DNA of 64,000 nt from the NCBI RefSeq assembly GCF_040719265.1, contig NZ_JBFDAH010000003.1, positions 159,361-223,360 of the forward strand, in the 5' to 3' direction. The position numbers were made by a program, and so were the translations under genes. A model generated the notes under the pieces. It had not been told where the DNA came from. It saw nothing but the letters and a program-made list of their open reading frames with translations, and ran no database searches. Shown here in pieces: positions 46,507 to 56,274 of the stretch (position 1 is the stretch's first letter; each line of letters starts with the position of its first letter). Source of the stretch: Aliikangiella maris (GTDB taxonomy: Bacteria; Pseudomonadota; Gammaproteobacteria; Enterobacterales; Kangiellaceae).

Positions 46507-47910
46507 ATGTCCTTTCGATTATTTTCTCTAAAAAAGGTTAAACATCAGTTTGCTTATATTAGTTATACGGCATGTTTATTTTTTATTTTTGCAGGTCCCT
46601 TAAAAGCCAATATTTCAGCCACTCTTTCTAATAATGAAACAGTCAACCTGATTGGTATTGGTATGTATCAGGAATTACGCAACGATATTTATGTGGGAGC
46701 GCTGTTTGGCCCCTCCTCTATTACTGAAGTTGAGCAACTGCTCGATGAATCCGTCGCCAAGCGTATGTCAATTCGATTTTTAACTAGCTATTCTAATCGA
46801 AAACTTGCCCGACATTGGAAAGAAAGAATGGCAATGAATAATCCAAGAAGCAGCTGGCAACCCTTAACTCAGCAAATTGTGGGTTTTTCTAAAATATTTA
46901 AGCGTCCTGTTGAGCTAAATGATGAACTCAATATTGACTACATTCCAGGTGTTGGGACACAGGTTTATTTAAATTCAACTTTATTTATGACCATCGATAA
47001 TCACGATTTTGCAGAACTGTTATTAAACGTCTGGCTTGGCAATATTCCGCCAACCAAAGCTTTTAAAAACAGTATTCGAGGATTAGACGACGCCTCAATT
47101 AAAGGCAGTTATATTGCACGTTATGAGGGGTTATCTCCAGCTAAAGGCCGTTTTGATAGTGATTTGAACGATTCGACTCAAGTCGCTATTGCAGAAGATA
47201 ATCCAGCCGAAAATACAACCAATCCTGCCACTAAAGTTGCTCAAAATACGGCAACAAAACCACAAGAAGATAAGCAATCAGCTAACAAACCTGAAACAAA
47301 ACCTAATGCCAAGAAAGTGGCTAAAGTGGATGAAAAGAAAACGGGTAATAATCAATCACAAAATTCTACTTCCAAAGCTGCTACTGATAATAAAAAAGTA
47401 GCTGCGAATAAACCGGACTCAACAACTTTAACAAAACCTGATACCACGCCTGAAATCAAAACTGAAATTAAGCCAGATATCCCCGCCGATATTAAACTTG
47501 ATCCTAATTTAGTAAAAGTGGCAGATAAAGCAGAAACAAAACCAGCAGAAAAAAAACCAGAAACCAAAAAAATTGCTAAAAAAATTGAACCGGTAATTGA
47601 TGAGAACTTTTTTGATGCGGATTTGGTAACGGGTTCTTACACTCGGGATTTAATTAATGAAATCAAAAAGCATCAAGAGTATCCTCGTAAGGCGTTGATT
47701 GATAGAAAACAAGGCGACGTAACAGCACAGGTTACAATTGATAAAGATGGTGAAATTCTTGATATTGAGCTGATTGAACGTTCGGGTTCGAGAGTTTTAG
47801 ATCGCGCAGTAAGCCGAATTATTCGTAAAGCAGGGCCTTTTCAAAAAGTTCCTGTTGAATTAAAACTAGAACAGTTTGTATTTGATGTCCCTATTTCATT
47901 TAAGCTATAA
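46507..47910 (+). CDS. Chalcone-isomerase-like domain fused to TonB C-terminal domain
   Basis: 467 aa. An N-terminal hydrophobic segment (about 15-35; signal or anchor) is followed by a chalcone-isomerase-like domain (about 36-205: VNLIGIGMYQELRNDIYVGALF ... LLLNVWLGNIPPTKAFKNSIRGL), a Lys/Pro/Thr/Ala-rich linker (about 230-365), and a TonB C-terminal domain (about 375-467: YPRKALIDRKQGDVTAQVTIDKDGEI, then SGSRVLDRAVSRIIRKAGPFQKVP). TonB domains contact TonB-dependent receptors or act in other envelope machines. No exbB/exbD or receptor gene is adjacent. ATG 46507 has a GGAG site. A strong terminator follows. Confidence 0.82.
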   Translation: MSFRLFSLKKVKHQFAYISYTACLFFIFAGPLKANISATLSNNETVNLIGIGMYQELRNDIYVGALFGPSSITEVEQLLDESVAKRMSIRFLTSYSNRKLARHWKERMAMNNPRSSWQPLTQQIVGFSKIFKRPVELNDELNIDYIPGVGTQVYLNSTLFMTIDNHDFAELLLNVWLGNIPPTKAFKNSIRGLDDASIKGSYIARYEGLSPAKGRFDSDLNDSTQVAIAEDNPAENTTNPATKVAQNTATKPQEDKQSANKPETKPNAKKVAKVDEKKTGNNQSQNSTSKAATDNKKVAANKPDSTTLTKPDTTPEIKTEIKPDIPADIKLDPNLVKVADKAETKPAEKKPETKKIAKKIEPVIDENFFDADLVTGSYTRDLINEIKKHQEYPRKALIDRKQGDVTAQVTIDKDGEILDIELIERSGSRVLDRAVSRIIRKAGPFQKVPVELKLEQFVFDVPISFKL

Positions 47911-47956
47911 AATTTAATTGAACTATCAATTTATCTAATAATAAAGACTTTTCAAT

Positions 47957-47985
47957 AAAAAAGGCGCACTTAGGGCGCCTTTTTT
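47957..47985 (+). terminator. Terminator after the TonB-fusion gene
   Basis: Perfect stem AAAAAAGGCGC/GCGCCTTTTTT with a 7-nt loop, 47 bp past the stop codon. It may act in both directions. Confidence 0.9.
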
Positions 47986-48100
47986 ATTCGAGAACCACAA
48001 GCTCACTAAAAGCTCGTTAATTCTTTGTTCAAACGTTTAAAGTGGTTTCTCATTTAATCTTTTTACTATCTCCAAAAAAACAGAGAACGGTTTAATAACA

Positions 48101-48871
48101 CTATTCGATTCTGACCCATTCGAATCCATATTGCTGATCGGCTAAAATCACACGTGTGGTCTTTTCCAATTCAGCCTGCTGAATAATATTTTTTACCAGC
48201 TCGGGACAATTATTTTCTTCACTTAAATGCATGGCTGCCAATAATTTCAAACGACTTTTATTAATGGCATGCAAAAAATTTAATGCTTGCTGATTATTTA
48301 AATGCCCTAAATTTCCACCTACTCTGGCTTTTAATGATGCCGGATAATTACCTTGCATTAACATCGTAATATCATGATTAAATTCCAGTAATAAAGCATC
48401 ACATTCTGCAAAACAACTGATCACATGTTGAGTGACATGCCCAAGGTCAGTCAAAATACCTATTCGATAGTTATCATTATGAAACACAAACTGACAAGCT
48501 TCCCTTGAATCATGCGGAACAGCCACTGGTAAAATTTGAATCCCGGCCAACTCAAAGGAATCATGAATATTAATTAAGTTAAGTGACCGAATTTTATCGG
48601 CACGCGGATGCAGACTGGTCCCTGGGCTCATCCATACCGGAATATTAAACTTATTTGAAAAAACAGGTACGCCATTAAAATGATCACTGTGTTCATGAGT
48701 GACTAAAATAGCATTAATATCGGCAGGCCTTAATTCAAGGGTAGTTAACCTCGACTCCAGCTCTTTAGATGAAAATCCGCTATCGACCAAAATAATACTT
48801 TGATCAAATTGAATGAGTGTTGCGTTACCTTTGCTCCCTGATCCCAGAGAGCAAACTTTTACATTGGACAA
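48101..48871 (-). CDS. MBL-fold metallo-hydrolase (YycJ/WalJ-like)
   Basis: 256 aa metallo-beta-lactamase-fold hydrolase. The di-metal motif HxHxDH is seen as THEHSDH (His59, His61, Asp63, His64), with further ligands in VPHDSREA, GILTDLGHV and the late MHLSEENN. It begins CSLGSGSKGNATLI, characteristic of the YycJ/WalJ group, thought to act as a nuclease-like enzyme. It is 13 bp downstream of bamC on the same strand, an arrangement common in gammaproteobacteria. Confidence 0.88.
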   Translation of the reverse strand: MSNVKVCSLGSGSKGNATLIQFDQSIILVDSGFSSKELESRLTTLELRPADINAILVTHEHSDHFNGVPVFSNKFNIPVWMSPGTSLHPRADKIRSLNLINIHDSFELAGIQILPVAVPHDSREACQFVFHNDNYRIGILTDLGHVTQHVISCFAECDALLLEFNHDITMLMQGNYPASLKARVGGNLGHLNNQQALNFLHAINKSRLKLLAAMHLSEENNCPELVKNIIQQAELEKTTRVILADQQYGFEWVRIE

Positions 48872-48884
48872 GGGACAGTGTCAC

Positions 48885-49967
48885 TTATTTTTTATCACTA
48901 AATAACTTGTTTAGTTGGGGGTAAAGCTTAACCATGGTCTCGGCATTGAGTGGTGTCCCCTGACCATCGCGAAATACAATTGCGGTAAGCTCTCCAACGG
49001 TTGTTACCGTTACCTGATAGTCGCCAGATTCTAACGGCAACGGGGTTTGTTCTTCATCGAATAACGAGGCAAAAAATCCTGGTTCCTCATATTCATAGGC
49101 AATAAAGTAAGTCATCAAGCGCCGATCACGATCTTTAACATCAAAGTCTAATGCTTCGAGAACTTTGGGTAATTTTTCCCAAACTAAAGCCTTATCTGTT
49201 TCAGTAACCAGGGCCGCATTATTGTTGTCATCATGAGCTAACTGAACTTTAAAACCAGCAACTACCGCATTTTTAGAATTGCGATCACGTTCAATGGTTG
49301 CTGTATCGTAATGAGCAATAATAAGATTTAGCATTTCAGCGGAATCATGCCAGTAATTGGCCATATCTTGCCACTTATCCGTATCATCATTAAACATTTG
49401 AGCCGCAATTCGCTCAACAGTAATTTGTTTTTCATCTTTTAAAATACCTTCACTTAGCGCGATACGAAATTTGGCTTTAAATTCATCAATATCGTCTTCG
49501 CCAGCGATGCCTAACCAGACGCCACGCTTGTCCACCGCAACCCATTCCGTTTCTAATACGCGATTAGCTTTATCGCGGCGACTGAACTTTACGCCTTGTT
49601 CAGTAAATAAATTAATGATGGTATCCCATAAAAACTCTTCGTTTTCAACGATATAAATTGCAGGAACTGGCGACTGCTTGTTTGCTCGAATATTATCCAA
49701 TACATCTAAAATTTGAGCTGGTGCTACCAGACTGATATCTTTACCGCTAGGGGCATTTTTAGCCTGTTCACCAATGGCAGGAACGACCGTGTAGTTAACA
49801 TTATTTTCATGTTTCAAATGGGGTGGGATTTTTAAAGGCGCAGTTTCTTTCGCTTTTAGGTAATCATAAGAAGTATCTTTAATTAAACCATCTTCGCCAT
49901 AAAATAAGCTACATGCAGACAACAAACTTGCTAAAGCGAATAGACTGATGATTTTTATCAAGTTCAA
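48885..49967 (-). CDS. bamC: Outer-membrane assembly lipoprotein BamC
   Basis: Lipoprotein of the BAM complex that inserts beta-barrel proteins in the outer membrane. The 360 aa protein has a lipobox LLSACS with lipid-carrying Cys19, a long extended N-terminal segment (20-105), then two helix-grip domains (about 110-225 and 250-350, e.g. KVLEALDFDVKDRDRRLMTYFI). Length is near the E. coli 344 aa. The MBL hydrolase gene follows in the same transcript. The usual upstream dapA is not present here; miaE is upstream instead. Confidence 0.88.
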   Translation of the reverse strand: MNLIKIISLFALASLLSACSLFYGEDGLIKDTSYDYLKAKETAPLKIPPHLKHENNVNYTVVPAIGEQAKNAPSGKDISLVAPAQILDVLDNIRANKQSPVPAIYIVENEEFLWDTIINLFTEQGVKFSRRDKANRVLETEWVAVDKRGVWLGIAGEDDIDEFKAKFRIALSEGILKDEKQITVERIAAQMFNDDTDKWQDMANYWHDSAEMLNLIIAHYDTATIERDRNSKNAVVAGFKVQLAHDDNNNAALVTETDKALVWEKLPKVLEALDFDVKDRDRRLMTYFIAYEYEEPGFFASLFDEEQTPLPLESGDYQVTVTTVGELTAIVFRDGQGTPLNAETMVKLYPQLNKLFSDKK

Positions 49968-50201
49968 AACTGTTACTCCAATACCCTGAATTTCTCTTAA
50001 GTAAACTAACTGATTATTTTAAGTGCTTACTTTTGCTGGTGTGCTATGTTACTTGCAGGTGGAAAGCAACTCAAGCAAAAAAGATTCACTATCAACCGCC
50101 AATATGACCTGAACTGCGCCAGATGGTTCCTGAAAATACTGAATTTGGTATGATTAGAGCCAGCAAATCAGGCAAAGTTACAGTCAAATACAAAGTTACG
50201 A

Positions 50202-50816
50202 TTAAATATTGTGAGGTATACCGCTATGAAAGCGAAAAACCTCATCCTTACTGAGTATCAGCTCAGCCTCTTTCTCTAGCATTTTATCAACCTGTGGTGA
50301 AATATCGTTTGCACAATAGAGTTGAGCCAATTGGAGATAATCTTCAAAATGACGAGATTCAGACTTAAGTAAATAACGATAGTATTTGGCTAGTTCAGGT
50401 TCTTTATCTTGCAGGTAAGGCACCAGGCTGGCAAAACGTTCACAGGAGCGAGCCTCAATAATGCCACCAATAATACAAAAATCTACCAGTTTATCGGGCT
50501 CATTATCACGCGCCAGCTTACGCAGACTTGATGCATAACGCGATGGTGAAAGTATGGAATAAGTAATTTTACGCTGAGTGAGCATTTCAAAGACTTGTTC
50601 AAAATGCAATATTTCTTCGCGTGCCAATTGCGCCATTTTTATCTGAAGTTGCTCATATTCGGGGTACTTAAACATTAAGCTGAGTGCAGTTGAAGCTGCT
50701 TTTTTCTCGCACTTGGCATGATCGATTAACAAAATATCTAAATGCTCAGCGGCATATTCCAGCCACGATGCGGGCGAATCACAATGAAGAAAATTTCGAA
50801 CTGGTGAAATATCCAT
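50202..50816 (-). CDS. miaE: tRNA-(ms2io6A)-hydroxylase MiaE
   Basis: Di-iron monooxygenase that hydroxylates ms2i6A37 in tRNA. The 204 aa ferritin-like helical bundle carries the carboxylate/His ligands in DHAKCEKKAA, REEILHFEQV, EARSCERF and SESRHFEDY, matching the MiaE pattern. I chose ATG 50816; the frame extends nine codons to a TTG without support. Flanked by bamC and the tgpA operon, it is a single-gene unit. Confidence 0.92.
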   Translation of the reverse strand: MDISPVRNFLHCDSPASWLEYAAEHLDILLIDHAKCEKKAASTALSLMFKYPEYEQLQIKMAQLAREEILHFEQVFEMLTQRKITYSILSPSRYASSLRKLARDNEPDKLVDFCIIGGIIEARSCERFASLVPYLQDKEPELAKYYRYLLKSESRHFEDYLQLAQLYCANDISPQVDKMLEKEAELILSKDEVFRFHSGIPHNI

Positions 50817-50923
50817 AAAACAACGAAACCTAGTGACGTACAAAGGCCGCGATTATAGGGGATTTATGGACTATTTTCGAGCATTTCACGATAACTAATT
50901 ACTAATCATGCGTTTATCATAAT

Positions 50924-52915
50924 TTATAACTTGAGTTGTTTAAAACGTTTAACTAATTGCTTAACCTGCTGTTCATCAGCACTTGAAGCCGCATATTGAA
51001 GCGCAATATATTCATCAAGTAAGTCAATAACATGACGGAAGTGATATTTTCTGATTCGTCCCAGTTTTGCCTTTAACTCGGCAGGACCAAGCGAAGGATC
51101 ATACCCAATCACTTTTTGCTTAGCTAATTTTTGCTGTAACAAGTCAAATTGTCTCGCCAATGGCAAACTTGAGCGGCGTTTCCTCAATATTTGAAATCCA
51201 GCCATACTCGCCAATCCCAAAACAACCAGCACCATCAAAGTCATTAGTTGCTGATTGGTCATTCCTTCGAGTCCTAAATGAGAGAACAGTTGTTGTTGCT
51301 TTGACTCATTGTAATCGAGGATCCAGTCATTCCAGTTGGCGTTAACCTGATCGACCCAATATTCCATCGACTTTATCCAGTCAACGGCGCCAAGTTCAAC
51401 AACCTCAAAATCACCAAACAACCTTTCACGTTGCCGGTAATCATTTAACAATTGAGGCTCAACCCTGCTGGGATCAATTGCGCCAGTTGGATCAACTCGA
51501 ATCCAGCCTTGTTCTTTTAGCCAAATTTCTACCCAAGCATGTGCATTCGAGTTACGCACAATCCAATAATCTGTAAGCGTATTTTGCTCTGCGCCTTGAT
51601 AACCGACCACGACACGAGCCGGAATACCTGCTGAACGCGCCAGAAATACCAATGCTCCAGAATAATGTTCACAAAACCCCCGTTGATTATCAAACCAAAA
51701 ACTATCAACTGTATCCTCTGACATAATCGGTGGGGTTAAAGTATAGTGAAATGGCTGTTGATTAATATGTTGTAGAACCTGATTTATAAACGCCCAGTCA
51801 CTATCTAAACGATTACGCTGATTTAGCGCCCATGTTTTTGCTCGAGGATTACCAGAACCAGGTAACTGAGTATAAAATGCCTTTTGGCTGTCGGTTAATT
51901 CTGGCTCAATTATTAATTTCGGATAAGACGAGGCCGTAAATCTTACTCTATCGATCAAATGAAAGTCACTTCGCACCGAATAGTCACTTTTTAACTGGCC
52001 TTTATCAGGCAAAATTACAGGGCGATCTAATAACACCAGATAATCTTGTTGAGTTGGCTCTAGTGTGATGGCGTATTCAACCAAATCAGTTTGACTCAAA
52101 CTGTCAGGATTTGCCGAAATATTGACTGGTGGACGAGCGGTCCAGGATATGCCATCAAACTTATCCAGGGTTAACACACGCCAATATAAGTCTGCTTCTG
52201 CTGGGAGTTTTCCATTAAAAACAACCCGAAAAGCAACTTCATCTGATAATTGTAACCCGCTAATCTCACCAGGGCTCATACTATCGGAAATACCACTTGA
52301 TGCACTGCTTTCTCCCGGCATTCGCCAAATTGGTCCACCGAGTCTGGGAAAAAATACAAACAACACCAACATAATGGGAATAGCCAGTAATAAATAACCT
52401 GCTAGACGTTTTAATAAGCGAGAGAACTGTCGACCGAAAATCGGATAGCGCTGAATACTATGAACGGCGACAAATGCATATAACAATAGAACCACCGGAA
52501 CAAACTGATAAACGGCAATAGCTAAACTTTGCGAAAATAAAAAGCCGGTCACTAGCATAAAAAAGCCAAAGCTTAATACTAAATTCGCATCTTTAATATT
52601 TTTCACTTCGAGTATTTTTAAACCATACATCGCGGTAATTAGCGCAATTCCCGCTTCTTTTCCGGTAAATTTTTGAAATACGGCATACACGCCACCAATG
52701 GCAACCAGCGTAATTGCTAATTTAATCCAGCGATGAATCACTAATTGCCGATAAAAAGCCCAATACACCATGACCACCACTAAAGTGTTTAACAGTGCAA
52801 TCCAAGCAGGTACAAAAAAGTAAAGTGGCAATAACACGGCTTGATGAGCCAACAGCACTGCCGGCAGAAATATCTGTCGACTTTTAAATTGTGATTGAGA
52901 AATAAAATCGATCAT
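50924..52915 (-). CDS. TgpA-like transmembrane transglutaminase
   Basis: 663 aa. About six N-terminal helices (residues 15-195) are followed by a periplasmic DUF3488 part and a transglutaminase-like domain with the Cys-His-Asp triad visible in RGFCEHYSGALVFLARSAG (Cys about 410), NAHAWVEIW and RVDPTGAID. A last helix (about 555-575) and a cytoplasmic tail follow. It resembles the essential TgpA of Pseudomonas aeruginosa. It is the third gene of moxR-DUF58-tgpA, a widely conserved order. Confidence 0.92.
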   Translation of the reverse strand: MIDFISQSQFKSRQIFLPAVLLAHQAVLLPLYFFVPAWIALLNTLVVVMVYWAFYRQLVIHRWIKLAITLVAIGGVYAVFQKFTGKEAGIALITAMYGLKILEVKNIKDANLVLSFGFFMLVTGFLFSQSLAIAVYQFVPVVLLLYAFVAVHSIQRYPIFGRQFSRLLKRLAGYLLLAIPIMLVLFVFFPRLGGPIWRMPGESSASSGISDSMSPGEISGLQLSDEVAFRVVFNGKLPAEADLYWRVLTLDKFDGISWTARPPVNISANPDSLSQTDLVEYAITLEPTQQDYLVLLDRPVILPDKGQLKSDYSVRSDFHLIDRVRFTASSYPKLIIEPELTDSQKAFYTQLPGSGNPRAKTWALNQRNRLDSDWAFINQVLQHINQQPFHYTLTPPIMSEDTVDSFWFDNQRGFCEHYSGALVFLARSAGIPARVVVGYQGAEQNTLTDYWIVRNSNAHAWVEIWLKEQGWIRVDPTGAIDPSRVEPQLLNDYRQRERLFGDFEVVELGAVDWIKSMEYWVDQVNANWNDWILDYNESKQQQLFSHLGLEGMTNQQLMTLMVLVVLGLASMAGFQILRKRRSSLPLARQFDLLQQKLAKQKVIGYDPSLGPAELKAKLGRIRKYHFRHVIDLLDEYIALQYAASSADEQQVKQLVKRFKQLKL

Positions 52916-52959
52916 CGGCCAGGTTATCGTATTAAAATCAACATCAGAACTCTCCTTAC

Positions 52960-53961
52960 TTAAGCTACTGGTGTCATAAACTGTTTTTCAGTTAAATGAG
53001 CGTCAAGCTGATAGCAAGCCAGTAATTGCAAACAATGGGAGCGATGCACTTCGCCTTCATCAAAAGCGACAGAATTGTCTGGTAGCTCAAGTGCAAAAGC
53101 TAACTGAGCTTTCGCGGCTTCAATCACAAGAAATGTTAAATAACTTAATCGCAATTCTGGTGCGACACCTGGAAAATCATTCCAAGAAAAGCAAATGCGG
53201 CTAGCCTGATAGCCATTAAATTCACGAATAAACAATCCTCTTTCCCTAGCAAAAGCCTTCCAGTCGATTCGACTTAATGGCTCCCCTGCCTGATAAGGTT
53301 TCAGCCCATATAAATCATCAACTCCCTCAGCTTTTTGTCCCTCTTCATCCGTTTGAGTACCAGCCAGTTGAGAAAACTCTGGCGGCTCAACCGGTTTAGG
53401 ATAAACCAATACATCTTGCTGTAACTGAATATAAGCCCAGGTTCGCAGCCAACCGAATGGATAAATGCTCGACACCATTATTCCGGGCATGATTAACCTG
53501 CCGCGCTTTAATGTATCGAGATAAATATCCAAAGACACCGTTTGTTCAGCCGGAATATCAATAAATTTCAATTGCTCATAAGACAAACCTAAGCCTACCG
53601 TATGATGATTACGACCAGCCCGATCAGTACACATCACGCTGACTCGATTGACAGAATCTGCAAACAACTCATCGGGGACACGCACTGTAAATTGAATATC
53701 CTGTATATTTCGATAAGTTAAGATTACACTCACTAACCCTATACTGATTAATAAAAAGGTTAATAAAAATGCCAAATTATTTTGATAGTTAGTCGCGCCT
53801 ATCAACATCAATAATACAATGACAATCAGTAGATAGCCTTCGCGAGTTGGCCAAATATAAGTGGATCGTTGATTGAGCTCTACCCTTTCGCCAACAGGCA
53901 TGCGATTGCGAAAAAATCGCCTGAATCGCCATTTTAATCCAGTAGTTGGTTTGCTCAGCAT
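52960..53961 (-). CDS. DUF58-domain membrane protein
   Basis: 333 aa. Two membrane helices lie near residues 43-85, followed by a beta-rich region and the DUF58 motif GLKPYQAGEPLSRIDWKAFARERGLFIREF (about 220-250). DUF58 proteins accompany MoxR ATPases and are thought to be envelope-quality or chaperone partners. It lies 32 bp after moxR and 44 bp before tgpA. Confidence 0.9.
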   Translation of the reverse strand: MLSKPTTGLKWRFRRFFRNRMPVGERVELNQRSTYIWPTREGYLLIVIVLLMLIGATNYQNNLAFLLTFLLISIGLVSVILTYRNIQDIQFTVRVPDELFADSVNRVSVMCTDRAGRNHHTVGLGLSYEQLKFIDIPAEQTVSLDIYLDTLKRGRLIMPGIMVSSIYPFGWLRTWAYIQLQQDVLVYPKPVEPPEFSQLAGTQTDEEGQKAEGVDDLYGLKPYQAGEPLSRIDWKAFARERGLFIREFNGYQASRICFSWNDFPGVAPELRLSYLTFLVIEAAKAQLAFALELPDNSVAFDEGEVHRSHCLQLLACYQLDAHLTEKQFMTPVA

Positions 53962-53993
53962 TTCGCCACTCTACCCAGTAATGTAATATCGTT

Positions 53994-54911
53994 TTAACGA
54001 GGGATCGCTGTCGAATGAAGGATAGCCTCCAAGGGAGATTCGCTTGACTGTTGCGTCGCATTTTGCGCTGTTAAGCGATGGCCAACAACCGCAATCCACA
54101 CAGCCTGAATGTCCTCTGGTAAAACAAAATCTCGCCCGGCAAGATAAGCCCAAGCTTTAGCAGCCCTGAGTAATGCCAATCCGCCTCTAGGTGATAATCC
54201 ATGCGACCAGTGTTGGCTATTTCTGGTTGCCGAAACTAACAATTGTAAATAATCGAGTAACGTTTCAGAAACCACTACTTTGGCAATCGCGTGTTGACAA
54301 GCCAGTAATTTTTTACCATCCAGTATTGGCGGTAAACTGGCAATTTGAAAACGAGTATCTTGTCCTTTAAACAATAAGCGCTCAACTTCTGGCTCAGGAT
54401 AGCCTAGAGATAAACGAATTAAGAATCGATCCAGTTGTGATTCAGGTAAAGGATAAGTGCCAATCTGATGAAAAGGATTTTGAGTAGCAATAACAAAAAA
54501 TGGTTCTGGTAGCGGGCGGCTCACCCCTTCTGAAGTGACTTGATACTCTTCCATGGCTTCTAACAGCGCACTTTGCGATTTTGGCGTTGCCCGGTTAACT
54601 TCGTCGGCTAGAATGACCTGAGTAAAAATTGGACCCTGATGAAATTTAAAGCTTTCATCGCTGCGCTGATAGATAGCAGATCCGATAATATCAGCAGGTA
54701 GTAAATCGCTGGTGAATTGAATTCGTTGAAAATCTAATCCTAAAATTTTTGCTAACGCATGAGCGAGCGTTGTTTTACCCATGCCAGGTAAATCTTCTAT
54801 CAACAAATGGCCTTTGGCTAATAAACAGACTAAAGCCAGTTTAATTTGGTGTTCTTTTCCTAAAATAATCTCGTTAAGCTGCCAAACTACCTGCTGTAAC
54901 TGCTGCCGCAT
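53994..54911 (-). CDS. MoxR-family AAA+ ATPase
   Basis: 305 aa AAA+ chaperone-like ATPase. It has Walker A LPGMGKTTLA (residues 41-50), Walker B VILADEVNRA, a sensor-1 stretch FFVIATQNPF, an arginine finger region in SQLDRFLIRL, and the C-terminal lid with SPRGGLALLRAAKAWA. It probably activates or assembles the DUF58 and TgpA partners encoded downstream. First gene of the operon. Confidence 0.93.
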   Translation of the reverse strand: MRQQLQQVVWQLNEIILGKEHQIKLALVCLLAKGHLLIEDLPGMGKTTLAHALAKILGLDFQRIQFTSDLLPADIIGSAIYQRSDESFKFHQGPIFTQVILADEVNRATPKSQSALLEAMEEYQVTSEGVSRPLPEPFFVIATQNPFHQIGTYPLPESQLDRFLIRLSLGYPEPEVERLLFKGQDTRFQIASLPPILDGKKLLACQHAIAKVVVSETLLDYLQLLVSATRNSQHWSHGLSPRGGLALLRAAKAWAYLAGRDFVLPEDIQAVWIAVVGHRLTAQNATQQSSESPLEAILHSTAIPR

Positions 54912-55181
54912 TATATTTTTTCCGAATAACTGATTAATTTCAAAGTCTTATTTAAAATCATGGATGAAGCACCCAATAATTGCAAGCCACCATTAAAGAA
55001 TTGAGTCACAATTATTCGACTTTCAGTTATTTATCTGAATTTTCAATCGCTTTATCGCAACTCAATTTTTGCCTTGTGCCTCAACGCAAGTCAACACAAG
55101 TCAATTCGAGTTTAATAAAAGCCATCGTTGTAAGTATATATTGAAACTAATAAATAGCGCTTTTCGCTGTGCGTGTAAAAC

Positions 55182-56012
55182 TTAACCACTCGTGCTCAGC
55201 TCATCCCACTGAACAGCTAACAAACTGTCTATTACTGATTCTGCTTGCGATAGATATCCACCACCAAACAAATTTGCATGATTTAAAATGTGATACAAAT
55301 TATACAAATACTTACGTTGAGCATATCCCTTTTCAATTGGCATAATTTGCTGATAGGCATTGAAAAACGCTTTACCTGGGCTACCAAATAATTCCAGCAT
55401 CGCCAGTTCAGCTTCATGATCGGCATAATAACAAGCAGGATCATAAATAACAGGCTGTCCGGCCAAATCAAATGCATAATTTCCAGACCACAAATCACCA
55501 TGAATTAAAGACGGTCGACAATTTCTTTGTCTTAACATTTCGGGAATGCTTGCCATTAATTGATTACCCTTATTGAGCAACCGACAATTGACATTTTTTT
55601 GTGTTAATAAATTTAGTTGAAACGCAATTCGGTGCTGACTGAAAAACTCGGCCCAACTTGCGCAGGGTCGATTGATTTGTGGTGTTAACCCAATATAGTT
55701 ATCGCCTATCCCACCAAATTTTTCTCCGTAATTTTGATGAAGCTTAGCTAGTTGCTTACCAAAAAGCGCTTTATCGCCAGATGATTGCATATCGATAAAA
55801 GGTAAAATTATAAAACTGTAATTCTCAATTACTCCGCTAACCAGTACCTTGGGAATTTGAATTTGCCGAGTTTTTGCTATCAGTGCAATATTGTCGGCTT
55901 CACAAGCCAGCATGGAGTAACACATTGACGAATTCAATTTTATAAAGTAATCGCGTGTGGCCGTTTTAATTCGAAACGCCTGATTAATATCGCCACCACT
56001 AATGGGAATCAT
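55182..56012 (-). CDS. Fructosamine kinase-family protein
   Basis: 276 aa kinase-fold enzyme that probably phosphorylates ketosamine or ribulosamine adducts on proteins, starting deglycation. It shows GGDINQAFRI (nucleotide loop), FIKLNS (Lys), the catalytic loop LIHGDLWSGNYAF, and the metal-binding VIYDPACYYADHEAELAMLELFG. All key residues are present. It is a single gene, divergent from the PspA-like gene on the + strand (262 bp between). Confidence 0.9.
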   Translation of the reverse strand: MIPISGGDINQAFRIKTATRDYFIKLNSSMCYSMLACEADNIALIAKTRQIQIPKVLVSGVIENYSFIILPFIDMQSSGDKALFGKQLAKLHQNYGEKFGGIGDNYIGLTPQINRPCASWAEFFSQHRIAFQLNLLTQKNVNCRLLNKGNQLMASIPEMLRQRNCRPSLIHGDLWSGNYAFDLAGQPVIYDPACYYADHEAELAMLELFGSPGKAFFNAYQQIMPIEKGYAQRKYLYNLYHILNHANLFGGGYLSQAESVIDSLLAVQWDELSTSG

Positions 56013-56274
56013 TTTTAAAATTTCAATTCGAGATTGCTCGACTTCTGCCAGATATGTTTGTAATTGTTAAATCAAGCTCGTCTTTAGGTTCATGGTTTAG
56101 CCAGTATTTAAATCTTTGATTAATTGGATGATTAAGTTAGTTTGTTCCGTTTATTGAAAACTAGCGTAACTAGTACACTCAAAGTATCGTCATTTAATAC
56201 TTGAGTCAATCGGCTGTGATTTCCTTTAAGCATCATCGATATTATCCGCACTATCAGCTATCGAGGATGATCTT

